A stretch of 64,000 nt of DNA, from contig CM065690.1 of the NCBI GenBank assembly GCA_017654935.2, positions 37,366,817 through 37,430,816 of the forward strand, given 5' to 3'. Under the pieces are notes generated by a model, which searched no databases, was not told the DNA's origin, and saw nothing but the letters and a program-made list of their open reading frames with translations. Shown here one piece after another: positions 37,369-51,351 of the stretch. The translations under genes were made by a program, and so were the position numbers. This DNA is from Phymorhynchus buccinoides. Its lineage: Eukaryota; Mollusca; Gastropoda; Neogastropoda; Raphitomidae. Within the stretch, counting starts at the first letter, position 1; each line of letters opens with the position of its first letter.

Positions 37369-38182
37369 GTATACAGTGAACATTTCCCCCCTTGGTCTGT
37401 GAAAGTGGAACAATTTTAGCCCTAATATATCTGTGTGTGTGTGTGTGTCTTCATGGAAAATACTGATAATATCAACAGTCTTGCAGCGATTAGCCCAAAA
37501 TTGTACATTACTGTACCTAGCTAAGCCGTGATATGCCTCCGTTAGATCAGATAATGAATTGTCAGAAAGGTCAATTGAGGCTTCCTTCCGTCTATGAATC
37601 CTCTTTTTTGTTATGAGAATAAATGTGAATACGTATTGCGCCAAGGACATGTCTGCCTCTCGGCGACCGAAACCTTCCCGTTTTGTCTCTTCACTTCCCC
37701 ACAAGGCTAGCACCACTCCCATTTGGTGTTCTAAGCGGCCTCACCTGTTCATCAAGTTTAACGCACCTTGCAAAGTCTTCCCTATGTCCATCGTTTTACG
37801 AGATTAATTGTGAAAGGTTCGATCCGATACTGTGTACAGTAATCAGCATTGTGATTGACCTGGCAACCATCGATCAAATGTCCACCATGATTGACCGAAG
37901 CATCAGTGTGATGGATCATCTTTCTGGTTGCCAGGCCAGCACCTTGATGTTAGGTTCAAGAATATCAAAAGTGCCTGAACACTTCTCACACCCACCCTTT
38001 TCCGAAAACAAACAAGCAAAAACGAACGAAAGAACACAAGAAGACAGCATTATAAAGGAAACAAACAAACAAATACACAAAGAAAGAAAAAGAGAGAAAA
38101 AAACCAAAAGGAAGAGAGAAAACTGGAAGGGGAACTCTATCAACGATGGAACAGTGTGGAGATTTCAGAGACTTCCAAGTGA

Positions 38183-38228
<46 letters not shown>

Positions 38229-38340
38229 CTGTGCGCGCGTGCGTGCGTACGCGCTTATGCGGCAATAAGATTACCCCTGTCTTCCGTTCTTTCATTATTT
38301 TATGAAACCAGAATAGGTTAGTGTCAAATTAAATCAACTT

Positions 38341-38624
38341 GGCAATATTAACATTTCTTCCCCTCACCACACTATCTGAACCATCTTAGACGGAAAAAGT
38401 GCTGTCTCTATAGGGGATTTGAAGAATGAAAATATCACTTTTTCCGTAAAAACAATTCACCAATATTTTCTGTCCCGGATAGTACACTTGACACTTGGGG
38501 CGCAAGTGAAGTTATAGTGCGCGTGCACTACAACTGCACTTGTCGCAAGTGAAGTTATAGTGCGCGTGCACTACAACTGCACTTGTACCGTTTTGGGTTG
38601 AGGGGAAGAAATGTTAATATTGCC
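38341..38624. mobile_element. MITE with 8-bp target duplication and internal hairpins
   Basis: Perfect 26-bp inverted ends (starting ggcaatattaacatttcttc) and identical flanks atcaactt at 38333-38340 and 38625-38632. The interior has a hairpin (cggaaaaagtg / cactttttccg) and two tandem 43-bp units, each itself a palindrome (gtagtgc.gcgtgcactac core). The 8-bp duplication fits the hAT superfamily. Confidence 0.9.
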
Positions 38625-38896
38625 ATCAACTTAATTAGGCCTACAAGGTGTAGATAGAAATTCCTCACACATTTAAAAAAACCTAACAATAAATTATAGC
38701 TCCTGATGCATTGGCCAGAGGTTACATTGGTGTTTTGTGGGACATCTAACATTAAGTATCGAATTTATTTTGTTTTCTTCATTGTTATTCATTGTAGTCT
38801 GTTTTGGCAGCTCATGCCTCTCAAATAAAAATTGATTTTGCATATATATGAACACTTCCATACAGAAACAATGGTGTCATAATATTTCTGACATAG

Positions 38897-39545
<649 letters not shown>

Positions 39546-39810
39546 ACATAATTAGGGCTGATCTCTTAAGGACCTTTTATGCTGTCTTGACAACATTTGG
39601 ATTACAAAAAATATTCATCGGGCTCTTCTCAAAGAAAAAAACTCAACGACAAAATAACTCAAATAGAATCTCTTTCATCTCACTCGTAAATCTCCTCTTT
39701 TCCTTATTTCTCCCCCCCCCCCCCTCTCCCACACTCTCTCTCCCCGCCTCTCTGATCTCTTCTCTCTTCTCTCCACTCTCTCAATCTCTCTGACTCTCTC
39801 CCTCTCTCCC

Positions 39811-40033
<223 letters not shown>

Positions 40034-40140
40034 GGTGCGATCAGTCCTGCGTGTTACCTTAAAATTCTACAGTTTTGTTACTTTCTGGTGCGTGGACCTT
40101 TTCTAAAAGAACTTCCTTGCTGGGTACTTAATAAATTAAT

Positions 40141-40217
40141 CACACACACACACACACACACACACGCACGACGCCGCACATGCACGCACACACATGCACA
40201 CGCGCCCCGCCCGCCCG

Positions 40218-40267
<50 letters not shown>

Positions 40268-40320
40268 AGCGCACGCACGCACAGTCAGACACGGACGCAC
40301 TCAGACACACACACACTCAG

Positions 40321-40365
<45 letters not shown>

Positions 40366-40451
40366 TCAAACACTCATGTAAAAAAAAAAAATCGCACTAT
40401 TTCAACTGTATAGTCTAATAATGTAAGTCACCAAAGACAAAGGAAACACCC

Positions 40452-40486
<35 letters not shown>

Positions 40487-40818
40487 CTTTCCCACCTACT
40501 TACTAACTGCGCTAACTTCACTGCCCCGGTCTCACTTACTTATTCTTTGATCAATAGACACCCCCCCCCCCCCTTACCTTTCCCCTTTTCTTTTTTCTTC
40601 CAGTTAGTTGTAGCTTTACTTCCTCTTCTTCTCTTCCCCCGTTCCATGGTAGGTTTTGTTCGTTCTTTTAAAATAATAATGAGGCAGTCGTAGAATTTTG
40701 TTGTTGTTCAAGATCTCTTGTTCAGCCGCTGACAGTGCGACCGACTTGAGTGACTACTTCAGAATCTTTAAAACCACAACGTTCAAATGCAGTGAATAAC
40801 TACCCCCCCCCCCCCCCC

Positions 40819-40870
<52 letters not shown>
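40141..40870. repeat. (CA)n clusters and C-runs
   Basis: CA tracts at 40141-40165, 40221-40263, 40322-40364 and 40823-40870. Poly-C at 40453-40485 and two shorter C-runs (near 40561 and 40803). Confidence 0.95.
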
Positions 40871-40876
<6 letters not shown>

Positions 40877-41084
40877 GCACTATTGCCCGTGTTTCTCTCT
40901 TTTTCATTCGTTTTGTTGCGATGAAAGAAAAAACAACCACTTTGCAAAATTGAGTTCAGTTCAACCCAGGTCTAATGTTTCTTCAAGTATAATACAGAGG
41001 CAACCCATTTGTCTTAAGTTTCCTCCTACCTGTACAATCTTATACACGTTTCTCTCCCCTTCTTCTTCCCTTTATGAGAGACTT

Positions 41085-41275
41085 AGTGCGATTTTTCTCA
41101 CGCCAGAGGGCATGACGCTCGTGTGGGGCTAATCCTCTCTATATTATTAGTTGGGGATAAAGAATGAGAAAGAGACAGTGAGTGGTCCTACCATCACTCT
41201 CTCTCTCACTACGCCCAAGTTAGAAAATCGCGTGTTAAGCCCCTAGTGCATTGACTGCCCTCTGGCGTGAAAAAT
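41085..41275. mobile_element. TIR element, CTCACGCCAGAGGGCA ends
   Basis: tttttctcacgccagagggca at 41090 and its near-inverse tgccctctggcgtgaaaaat at 41248-41267. No coding capacity. Confidence 0.5.
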
Positions 41276-41365
41276 ATCGCCATAGATTGACCATTACCCC
41301 ACCATTCTGTTGACCAAGATGCAAAGTGTTTCCATTAGAGACGTTCGCCGTTTTTGTTTACTTGT

Positions 41366-41431
41366 TTCTTCTTCTTCTTCTTCTTCTTCTTCTTCTTCTT
41401 CTTCTTCTTCTTCTTCTTCTTCTTCTTCTTC
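41366..41431. repeat. (TTC)n microsatellite
   Basis: 22 perfect TTC units. Confidence 0.98.
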
Positions 41432-41814
41432 AATCCATTCTTTGAGAAAGGTAGGAATAAGGAGGAAAGGTGGAATGGATGCGGGGTGTGAGGCAGGTGA
41501 CTGGCAAATTTAATCCCATCTAAAAGACTCTTTCATAGTCTCAGGCCTATAGACCTACTCTTTCTATATTGTTCCCTTCATACCTTAATCCCCCCGTACC
41601 CCGATTAGAGCACGGGCCAATACACCTTTACTTTAACCCTTCAAAAAGGGTCAAAGGAGGGAAATCTACCCCGCCATATTGCTAGTCACTTCGCTAGGGC
41701 TAACACCCTCAGTCAAGCCACCCCCCTGCTAAATTATTCTCACAGATCGAAGTATGGATCGCCAGTTTTAAACAACAGGAAAGGGGTTGAGAAAAAAAAG
41801 AGTAAACGGGGGAG

Positions 41815-41860
41815 TGTGTGGGGGTGGGGGTGGGGGTGGGGGTGGGGGGGTAGGACACGA

Positions 41861-41944
<84 letters not shown>
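41815..41944. repeat. (GGGGTG)n followed by (GA)n
   Basis: Six-base G-rich units 41815-41850, then about 41 GA dimers. Confidence 0.95.
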
Positions 41945-41947
<3 letters not shown>

Positions 41948-42526
41948 GAGGCATGGAAGAAAAGGAATGGGGTTAAAAAAAAAAATCGTTCAAGAAAGGG
42001 GCGGAGATAAATGAAGGAGGGAGGGTATAACTGGAGGGGAGGGGAGGAGGGGGTTCTTAGTTTATAATTATACTTACCTTTATTGTTACAAATTCAGGAC
42101 TTTACTGGCGTTGCACTGCCTCCAGGCATTGCCTCCAGGATCGTTCCCACCATCTTTATATCTAGGCCTACTAATATCCCATGTGTGTCTGTTCCAGACC
42201 GGAGGACGTTAAACAGATTTTCATTCGAGGGGGTTCGGGGACAGTGTCGACTGATCGACCAATCACATAATCTATTTTCAGATCTTGATTATTCAAATAC
42301 CATCGACGGAGACTTTCCTGGTATTGCAGTACCTCCATGATCGTCCCACCATCTGTTCATTTAAAATGTTTGAGGATGGTAAACCGGATTTTCATCGGGG
42401 GGGTCGGGGTGGAGGCGCATTTGAAAGTTAATTTAAGCACAGACAGGGGTGTAGCGGAACGTTTATGAGGGCTGAGAAACAGAGGACCGTCACTGCCCAT
42501 TTCTTTGTAAAGTTATTGGGCACTGC

Positions 42527-45500
42527 CCCTTTGATCTGTGCTATGTTGTATTGGGCACTGCCCCTTTCTGTGCTATGTTGTATTGGGTGGGCACTGCCCC
42601 TTTCTGTGCTATGTTGCATTGGGCACTGCCCCTTTGATCTGTGCTATGTTGTATTGGGCACTGCCCCTTTCTGTGCTATGTTGTACTGGGTGGGCACTGC
42701 CCCTTTCTGTGCTATATTGCATTGGGCACTGCCCCTTTGATCTGTGCTATGTTGTATTGGGCACTGCTCCTTTCTGTGCTGTGTTGTATTGGGCACAGCT
42801 CCTTTCTGTGCTATGTTGTATTGGGCACTGCCCCTTTGATCTGTGCTATGTTGTATTGGGCACTGCCCCTTTCTGTGCTATGTTGTATTGGGCACTGCCC
42901 CTTTTATCTGTGCTATGTTGAATTGGGCACTGTCCCTTTCTGTGCTATGTTGTATTGGGCACTGCCCCTTTGATCTGTGCTATGTTGTATTGGGCACTGC
43001 TCCTTTCTGTGCTATGTTGTATTGGGCACTGCCCCTTTCTGTGCTATGTTGTATTGGGCACTGCCCCTTTCTGTGCTATGTTGTATTGGGCACTGCTCCT
43101 TTCTGTGCTATGTTGTATTGGGCACTGCCCCTTTGATCTGTGCTATGTTGTATTGGGCACTGCCCCTTTCTGTGCCATATTGTATTGGGCACTGCCCCTT
43201 TGATCTGTGCTATGTTGTATTGGGCACTGCTCCTTTCTGTGCTATGTTGTATTGGGCACTGCCCCTTTGATCTGTGCTATGTTGTATTGGGCACAGCTCC
43301 TTTCTGTGCTATGTTGTATTGGGCACAGCTCCTTTCTGTGCTATGTTGTATTGGGCACTGCTCCTTTCTGTGCTATGTTGTATTGGGCACAGCTCCTTTC
43401 TGTGCTATGTTGTATTGGGCACAGCTCCTTTCTGTGCTATGTTGTATTGGGCAGTGCTCATTTCTGTGCTATGTTGTATTGGGCACAGCTCCTTTCTGTG
43501 CTATGTTGTATTGGGCACAGCTCCTTTCTGTGCTATGTTGTATTGGGCACAGCTCCTTTCTGTGCTATGTTGTATTGGGCACAGCTCCTTTCTGTGCTAT
43601 GTTGTATTGGGCACAGCTCCTTTCTGTGCTGTGTTGTATTGGGCACAGCTCCTTTCTGTGCTATGTTGTATTGGGCAGTGCTCCTTTCTGTGCTATGTTG
43701 TATTGGGCACAGCTCCTTTCTGTGCTATGTTGTATTGGGCACAGCTCCTTTCTGTGCTATGTTGTATTGGGCACAGCTCCTTTCTGTGCTATGTTGTATT
43801 GGGCACTGCCCCTTTCTGTGCCATATTGTATTGGGCACTGCCCCTTTGATCTGTGCTATGTTGTATTGGGCACTGCTCCTTTCTGTGCTATGTTGTATTG
43901 GGCACAGCTCCTTTCTGTGCTATGTTGTATTGGGCACAGCTCCTTTCTGTGCTATGTTGTATTGGGCACAGCTCCTTTCTGTGCTATGTTGTATTGGGCA
44001 CTGCCCCTTTGATCTGTGCTATGTTGTATTGGGCAGTGCCCCTTTGATCTGTGCTATGTTGTATTGGGCACAGCTCCTTTCTGTGCTATGTTGTATTGGG
44101 CAGTGCTCATTTCTGTGCTATGTTGTATTGGGCACAGCTCCTTTCTGTGCTATGTTGTATTGGGCATTGCCCCTTTCTGTGCTATGTTGTATTGGGCACA
44201 GCTCCTTTCTGTGCTATGTTGTATTGGGCACAGCTCCTTTCTGTGCTATGTTGTATTGGGCACAGCTCCTTTCTGTGCTATGTTGTATTGGGCACAGCTC
44301 CTTTCTGTGCTATGTTGTATTGGGCACAGCTCCTTTCTGTGCTATGTTGTATTGGGCACAGCTCCTTTCTGTGCTATGTTGTATTGGGCACAGCTCCTTT
44401 CTGTGCTATGTTGTATTGGGCACAGCTCCTTTCTGTGCTTTGTTGTATTGGGCACAGCTCCTTTCTGTGCTATGTTGTATTGGGCACAGCTCCTTTCTGT
44501 GCTATGTTGTATTGGGCACAGCTCCTTTCTGTGCTATGTTGTATTGGGCACTGCTCCTTTCTGTGCTATGTTGTATTGGGCACAGCTCCTTTCTGTGCTA
44601 TGTTGTATTGGGCACAGCTCCTTTCTGTGCTATGTTGTATTGGGCACAGCTCCTTTCTGTGCTATGTTGTATTGGGCACAGCTCCTTTCTGTGCTATGTT
44701 GTATTGGGCACAGCTCCTTTCTGTGCTATGTTGTATTGGGCACAGCTCCTTTCTGTGCTATGTTGTATTGGGCACAGCTCCTTTCTGTGCTATGTTGTAT
44801 TGGGCACAGCTCCTTTCTGTGCTATGTTGTATTGGGCACAGCTCCTTTCTGTGCTATGTTGTATTGGGCACAGCTCCTTTCTGTGCTATGTTGTATTGGG
44901 CACAGCTCCTTTCTGTGCTATGTTGTATTGGGCACAGCTCCTTTCTGTGCTATGTTGTATTGGGCACAGCTCCTTTCTGTGCTATGTTGTATTGGGCACA
45001 GCTCCTTTCTGTGCTATGTTGTATTGGGCACAGCTCCTTTCTGTGCTATGTTGTATTGGGCACAGCTCCTTTCTGTGCTATGTTGTATTGGGCACAGCTC
45101 CTTTCTGTGCTATGTTGTATTGGGCACAGCTCCTTTCTGTGCTATGTTGTATTGGGCACAGCTCCTTTCTGTGCTATGTTGTATTGGGCACAGCTCCTTT
45201 CTGTGCTATGTTGTATTGGGCAGTGCTCCTTTCTGTGCTATGTTGTATTGGGCACAGCTCCTTTCTGTGCTATGTTGTATTGGGCACTGCTCCTTTCTGT
45301 GCTGTGTTGTATTGGGCACAGCTCCTTTCTGTGCTATGTTGTATTGGGCACAGCTCCTTTCTGTGCTATGTTGTATTGGGCACAGCTCCTTTCTGTGCTA
45401 TGTTGTATTGGGCACAGCTCCTTTCTGTGCTATGTTGTATTGGGCACAGCTCCTTTCTGTGCTATGTTGTATTGGGCACAGCTCCTTTCTGTGCTATGTT

Positions 45501-46708
45501 GTATTGGGCACAGCTCCTTTCTGTGCTATGTTGTATTGGGCAGTGCTCCTTTCTGTGCTATGTTGTATTGGGCAGTGCTCCTTTCTGTGCTATGTTGTAT
45601 TGGGCACAGCTCCTTTCTGTGCTATGTTGTATTGGGCACAGCTCCTTTCTGTGCTATGTTGTATTGGGCACAGCTCCTTTCTGTGCTATGTTGTATTGGG
45701 CACAGCTCCTTTCTGTGCTATGTTGTATTGGGCAGTGCTCCTTTCTGTGCTATGTTGTATTGGGCACAGCTCCTTTCTGTGCTGTGTTGTATTGGGCACA
45801 GCTCCTTTCTGTGCTATGTTGTATTGGGCACAGCTCCTTTCTGTGCTATGTTGTATTGGGCACTGCTCCTTTCTGTGCTATGTTGTATTGGGCACTGCTC
45901 CTTTCTGTGCTATGTTGTATTGGGCACAGCTCCTTTCTGTGCTATGTTGTATTGGGCACAGCTCCTTTCTGTGCTATGTTGTATTGGGCACAGCTCCTTT
46001 CTGTGCTATGTTGTATTGGGCACAGCTCCTTTCTGTGCTATGTTGTATTGGGCACAGCTCCTTTCTGTGCTATGTTGTATTGGGCACAGCTCCTTTCTGT
46101 GCTATGTTGTATTGGGCACTGCTCCTTTCTGTGCTATGTTGTATTGGGCACAGCTCCTTTCTGTGCTATGTTGTATTGGGCACAGCTCCTTTCTGTGCTA
46201 TGTTGTATTGGGCACAGCTCCTTTCTGTGCTATGTTGTATTGGGCACTGCTCCTTTCTGTGCTATGTTGTATTGGGCACAGCTCCTTTCTGTGCTATGTT
46301 GTATTGGGCACAGCTCCTTTCTGTGCTATGTTGTATTGGGCACAGCTCCTTTCTGTGCTATGTTGTATTGGGCACAGCTCCTTTCTGTGCTATGTTGTAT
46401 TGGGCACTGCTCCTTTCTGTGCTATGTTGTATTGGGCACAGCTCCTTTCTGTGCTATGTTGTATTGGGCACAGCTCCTTTCTGTGCTATGTTGTATTGGG
46501 CACAGCTCCTTTCTGTGCTATGTTGTATTGGGCACTGCTCCTTTCTGTGCTATGTTGTATTGGGCACAGCTCCTTTCTGTGCTATGTTGTATTGGGCACT
46601 GCTCCTTTCTGTGCTGTGTTGTATTGGGCACAGCTCCTTTCTGTGCTATGTTGTGTTGGGTATTGCCCCTTTCTGTGCTATGTTGTGTTGGGTATTGCCC
46701 CTTTCTGT
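42527..46708. repeat. 32-bp minisatellite, ~130 copies, 4.2 kb
   Basis: Unit tgctatgttgtattgggcac plus agctcctttctg. The left ~900 bp mixes longer units with an inserted gat (35 bp) or gggt (36 bp) and a cactgcccc variant. The rest is mostly the cacagctcc type with minor cagtgctcc/cactgctcc types. No unit contains a stop in any plus frame, so frames of up to 1211 codons arise. Confidence 0.98.
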
Positions 46709-47065
46709 GTTCAGACTTTGTTGTAACTCTCTTACTCCCCCCCCCCCCCAACCCTTCACCCCAACCCCAAGTAGCCCAAATCCCAGAATATTTTGTATCC
46801 GGAAAATCCACTTGGTTAACTATAGACGGGCAACAATGCTGAGTTTAAAAAAATCTCTATAGGTCCCTACTTATTCTCGGTCAAGATTACCTTGTGACTC
46901 TAACATCATTTTATGTGAACGCGCCACGAAATTTCAACAGCTTTTTCGAATGGCAATTTGATAACCGATAAATCAACAGGAACCCCTTTACATCCACCCC
47001 CCACCCCCACCCCCGATCCGCCTCTGAAGAAGTTTACGTAAGAAAGTAGGGAGACGGTGGCGGGT

Positions 47066-47069
<4 letters not shown>

Positions 47070-47108
<39 letters not shown>

Positions 47109-47226
47109 GTGCGTGTGCGTGCGCGTGCGTGTACGTGTGCGTGTGCGTGTGCGTGTGTGTGTGCGCGTGTGCGCGTGTGTGTGCGCGTGTGCGCGTGTGC
47201 GTGCGTGTGTACGCGCGCGCGCGCGC
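47070..47226. repeat. (GT)n grading into (GCGT)n
   Basis: GT dimers, then alternating purine-pyrimidine GCGTGT motifs ending in (CG)n at 47214-47225, a potential Z-DNA former. Confidence 0.9.
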
Positions 47227-47633
47227 TTGATAATTTGTGATCTCAAATTGTGAATCTGAGTTTAACATATGAGTCAAAAGTAGCTGTATTACGTGCTTAA
47301 AAATCAAACAATCAAAATTAATAAACGTGGACGCACTATTAAGAGATTCACACACACACACACCCTAGCTTTCACCATCCCCGACCCCCATATCCGACCA
47401 CCACATACACCTACCACCTCCACCCCTACCCACTACCTCATCTCCACCCATTTCCTCTCCTCTCATGCTCTACCCCCCCCCCCCCCCCCCGCTCTTTCCC
47501 TTTAACCTTCCTTTTTTGCATGCCCCGCTAAAGGAAATTAAACAGAGGTAGTGTTTCTCTGGCTCTGGCGGCCACCACGCTATGAAGTCATAGCACCAGC
47601 CACTCACACAACCCTGAAGTTACGTAGCATTAA

Positions 47634-47915
47634 GTCCCCGTCTCTATGTCTTCCCATGCAATTTCGTCTCTATGTGTCCCCGTCCCTGTATGTCCCTGTT
47701 TCTATGTGTCCCCGTCTCTATGTGTCCCCAATTTCGTCTCTATGTGTCCCCAATTTCGTCTCTATGTGTCTCCGTGTCCCTGTCTCTATAATTTATGTCC
47801 CCGTGTCTGTGTGTCCTCGCCTCTCTCTATGTATCCCCGTCTTATTTCTCTCTTGTCTCTTTGTTTATTATCTTCCCTATCAGTTACCTTAGCCGCTTAA
47901 ACCTTACCCTAACCT
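47634..47915. repeat. Degenerate tctctatgtgtcccc repeat
   Basis: About 12 irregular copies of gtctctatgtgtccccg, then a ccttaccctaacct tail. Similar organisation at 63567-63800. The motif is close to the inverse of the adjacent 30-bp unit. Confidence 0.8.
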
Positions 47916-48672
47916 AGAGACGGGGGCACACAGAGACGGGGACACGTGGAGACGGGGACTTGATTATGGAGACGGGGGCACGCTTAGGGCGACACTTGGA
48001 GACGGGGGCACAATGAGGGTGACACATGGAGACGTGGGCACAATGAGGATGACACATGAAGACGGGGGCACAATGAGGGTGACACATGGAGACGGGGGCA
48101 CAATGAGGGTGACACATGGAGTCGGGGGCACAATGAGGGTGACACATGGAGTCGGGGGCACAATGAGGGTGACACATGGAGACGTGGGCACAATGAGGAT
48201 GACACATGAAGACGGGGGCACAATGAGGGTGACACATGGAGACGGGGGCACACTTAGGGTGACGCATGAAGACGGGGGCACAATGAGGGTGACACATGGA
48301 GACGGGGGCACACTTAGGGTGACACATGGAGACGGGGTCACACTGAGGGTGACACATGGAAACGGGGGCACAATGAGGGTGACACATGGATACGGGGGCA
48401 CAATGAGGGTGACACATGGATACGGGGGCACAATGAGGGTGACACATGGAGTCGGGGGCACAATGAGGGTGACACATGGATACGGGGGCACAATGAGGGT
48501 GACACATGGAGACGTGGGCACAATGAGGGTGACACATGGAGACGGGGGCACAATGAGGGTGACACATGGAGACGGGGGCACAATGAGGGTGACGCATAGA
48601 GACGGGGGCACAATGAGGGTGACACATGGAGACGGGGGCACAATGAGGGTGACGCACGGAGACGTGGGCACA
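47916..48672. repeat. 30-bp minisatellite, ~22 regular copies
   Basis: Unit gacgggggcacaatgagggt plus gacacatgga, perfectly phased from 48001 with point variants. The first 85 bp are irregular. Confidence 0.98.
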
Positions 48673-49124
48673 TCGATATGATCTCCATGCAGTTGGCTTC
48701 ACACCTTTTCCTCCAGCTCCGGTCTTCACCTCGGTTTGGTTTTTGTTCGTTCTGTGTTGACAATCCAGTGCTGGTACTTCGCGGGAGGGCTTCGAGTTAA
48801 AAAAGAGGAAACCTTATTTGTCTTAGGCCTACCTACCTACTTTTCTCGACCGACAGTTTGAAGTAAGTTTGTAAATTATCTGTGTGTCATATTTTTGCAA
48901 CTTGTTTGTGTAGTCTTGTCAAATAGTTGATCAGACGCATGTTGGTTTCGTTGTTGTTGTTGTTGATGGTGATGATGCATGTGTGATTCCTTTTGATTAA
49001 CAATTTGTGACGTCCTTTCCTTTACAACTGCAAGCACTTTTCTGAGTCTCTTTATTTCCTCTTTTGTAATTGTTTAACAAGGTGATAATTATGAACCTTT
49101 CAAAACCGCACGTGGCACTTTGCT

Positions 49125-49370
49125 TTAACCCTTTCACCACCAGCCATATTTCAGCCCCAAATTGCTATTAAATTTACCTGGGTAGAGAACAAAATCCGTC
49201 TGCAGTATTGGGGATTCTTCTGTGACATATATAAAATAAGGTCTATCCTTACTTCCCAAAACTAAGACAATGGGGTCTTTGGATAATAGACCACATTTTT
49301 ATGCCTTTTAGTGACATAGGTGTTAAATCACTGTGGTGCTAAAATGTGGCTTTGGCGGTGAAAGGGTTAA
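49125..49370. mobile_element. CCCTTTCACC MITE, copy 4
   Basis: TTAA at both edges, ends ccctttcaccaccag / ggcggtgaaaggg, core as in copies 3 and 5. Confidence 0.8.
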
Positions 49371-49468
49371 TCAAGATGTTTAAGATGGCCGTCTTAATTG
49401 GTTGAAATCGTTTCCCCTGTTATGAACAACTTTCTAATGCCAGTTTGACACAGGCCTGACTTCTTCTA

Positions 49469-49682
49469 GGGGAAGACGGGGTAAAAAGCGCATGGGCGGG
49501 TAAGAAGCCCACCCCAATTATCTCATGAAATAAAGCAAATTTCAGTCTCATTTTGCCCATGAGACGAGCGTTAATGTCTAGCATTCGTCTCATGGGCAAC
49601 TTTGACAGAAATTTTCTTTATTTCATGAGATAATTGGGGTGGGCGTCTTACCCGCCCATGCGCGTTTTACCCCGTCTTCCCC
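49469..49682. mobile_element. TA-flanked palindromic MITE, copy 3 (214 bp)
   Basis: Same 214-bp length, loop in the opposite orientation, TA-flanked, immediately 5' of a SINE. Confidence 0.85.
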
Positions 49683-49703
49683 TATGTTAAAAGGAGTATT
49701 TGG

Positions 49704-50108
49704 GAGAAAGGTGCCAGAGTGGTTAAGACGTTCGCCTGCCAAATGTAATGCGTGAATGCAGCGTGAGCGACCCGGGTTCGAATCCCGGCCTCGCCCTTTG
49801 TTTCTAGTTTGACAGGAAAATCGAACTGAACATCCGGTCCTTCGGATGGGGACTTAAAGCTAGTCTGACCCGTGCGCTTTACAGCACGTAAAAATCCCAC
49901 GGCAGTTGAAAGTCGGTAAGAGCAGGGAGAATCCCGCTGCCTGGTATGGCCAAATTGATAGCTAGGTTTCCCTCCTCACCCTGTACCCACCCAAAATGTT
50001 TTAAAAAATGGGTAGGCGCTGCACTTGCGGTTGCGCTCTCTCCGGGGGAGAGCAGCCCGAATTTCACAGAGATAAGTCTCTGTGACTAGAATATATCAAA
50101 TACCAAAT
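49704..50108 (+). mobile_element. Full-length tRNA-headed SINE
   Basis: tRNA-like head (A-box tggttaagacg, B-box ggttcgaatcc), a ~200-bp body, and a tail beginning gggtaggcgctgcacttgcg and ending ctctgtgactagaatat. The same tail occurs at 6750-6833 and, more diverged, at 24508-24598, 9950-10010, 31153-31240 and 55430-55510. Confidence 0.75.
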
Positions 50109-50509
50109 AGGCCAAGTCAATCGGAGCTACTTGCTGTGGTCATTGGGATGAGTGTTGAGTGGTCACCATTACTGTGTCAATTGTCCATCCACTCTGGAGA
50201 TGTGTGGAGAGGTCATGATCTAACCAACAGGCCTTTGGTCACTATCAACAGGATATTGAATCAGGAATTGTGGAGGTTGAGCACTAACAAAGTATTAAAA
50301 GAGAAACTGTTTATAAGGGGACGCGAAGTGTTTTGTCTACATAAAGAGACACTTTATATTTACACGTTTTGTATGTACATCTATTTTAGAGAGTTTTTTT
50401 GTTGTTGCTCTGAGACGCATCAGTACAAATTTCCAAGTGATTCTGTGTAGCAGTTCCCTAGATACTGTGTGGACAAACATGAACAATCATTCGCGGGGTG
50501 ACGGATGCC

Positions 50510-50660
50510 TAGTGAACACAAAAGATAATAATAATAATAATAATTTTTAAAAAAATTGAATAATATTTTTAAAAATAATAATTAATAACATTTATATGGC
50601 GCAGTATCTTGACAACAGCTCAAAGCGCCTTACAAATACAACGCATATACAAAACACACA
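50510..50660. repeat. (ATA)n and CAAAGCGCCTTAC dispersed repeat
   Basis: ATA run, then acatttatatggcgcagtat and agctcaaagcgccttacaaa, resembling a repeat type seen in many marine invertebrates. Family not named. Confidence 0.4.
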
Positions 50661-51036
50661 TGAACATGATAATACAGGCACGTAATACGAATTCACTATT
50701 CTTTAAATAAACAATATAATACCAGGACATACAAGCTACAGATCATACAAGATACATATAAATATACACATGCATAACATAAGAGATACTAATAGATGCA
50801 AAGATGCACGCATGGACGTACGCACGTACGCACGCACGCACACTGTGACGCACACGCACACGCACGCACGCACGCACGCACACGCACACACACACACATT
50901 GATACTTTTACAATTTTTATACTTTGATTGTTCTTTGCTTTGTTCCATTGTGTCCAGGACATTTGTTAATATGGGTGATGGGGAGGAAATGAAATGGGGA
51001 AGGGACAACCACATTCACTTCAATCTCCCATTCATT

Positions 51037-51160
<124 letters not shown>

Positions 51161-51349
51161 AGAGTTATTTCAATGAGTTATATTATTAGGCTAATGCTTA
51201 GTAGTTTGGAATGTTTTGTTTTGCATGTTGAGTTATTTTTCGAGTTGCTTTCGTATTACTTTTCATTCTGAGGACAGGATGGAAAAAAGCTGTCAAGCTT
51301 ACTCCTTTATCCTCAATAAAGATCATTTTGACTTGACTTGATTTGACTT

Positions 51350-51351
<2 letters not shown>

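Noticed and set aside
43207..46862. Open frames of 1211, 948 and 891 codons on the plus strand
   Set aside because: They are three overlapping translations of the same 32-bp repeat. No start context, splice sites or non-repeat coding sequence support them.
47914..48763. Frames of 271, 235 and 222 codons
   Set aside because: All are phases of the 30-bp minisatellite on either strand, with no flanking coding signal.
49706..49800. tRNA-Leu-like gene
   Set aside because: Boxes fit, but the acceptor ends do not pair and it continues into a repeat with other copies in the window.
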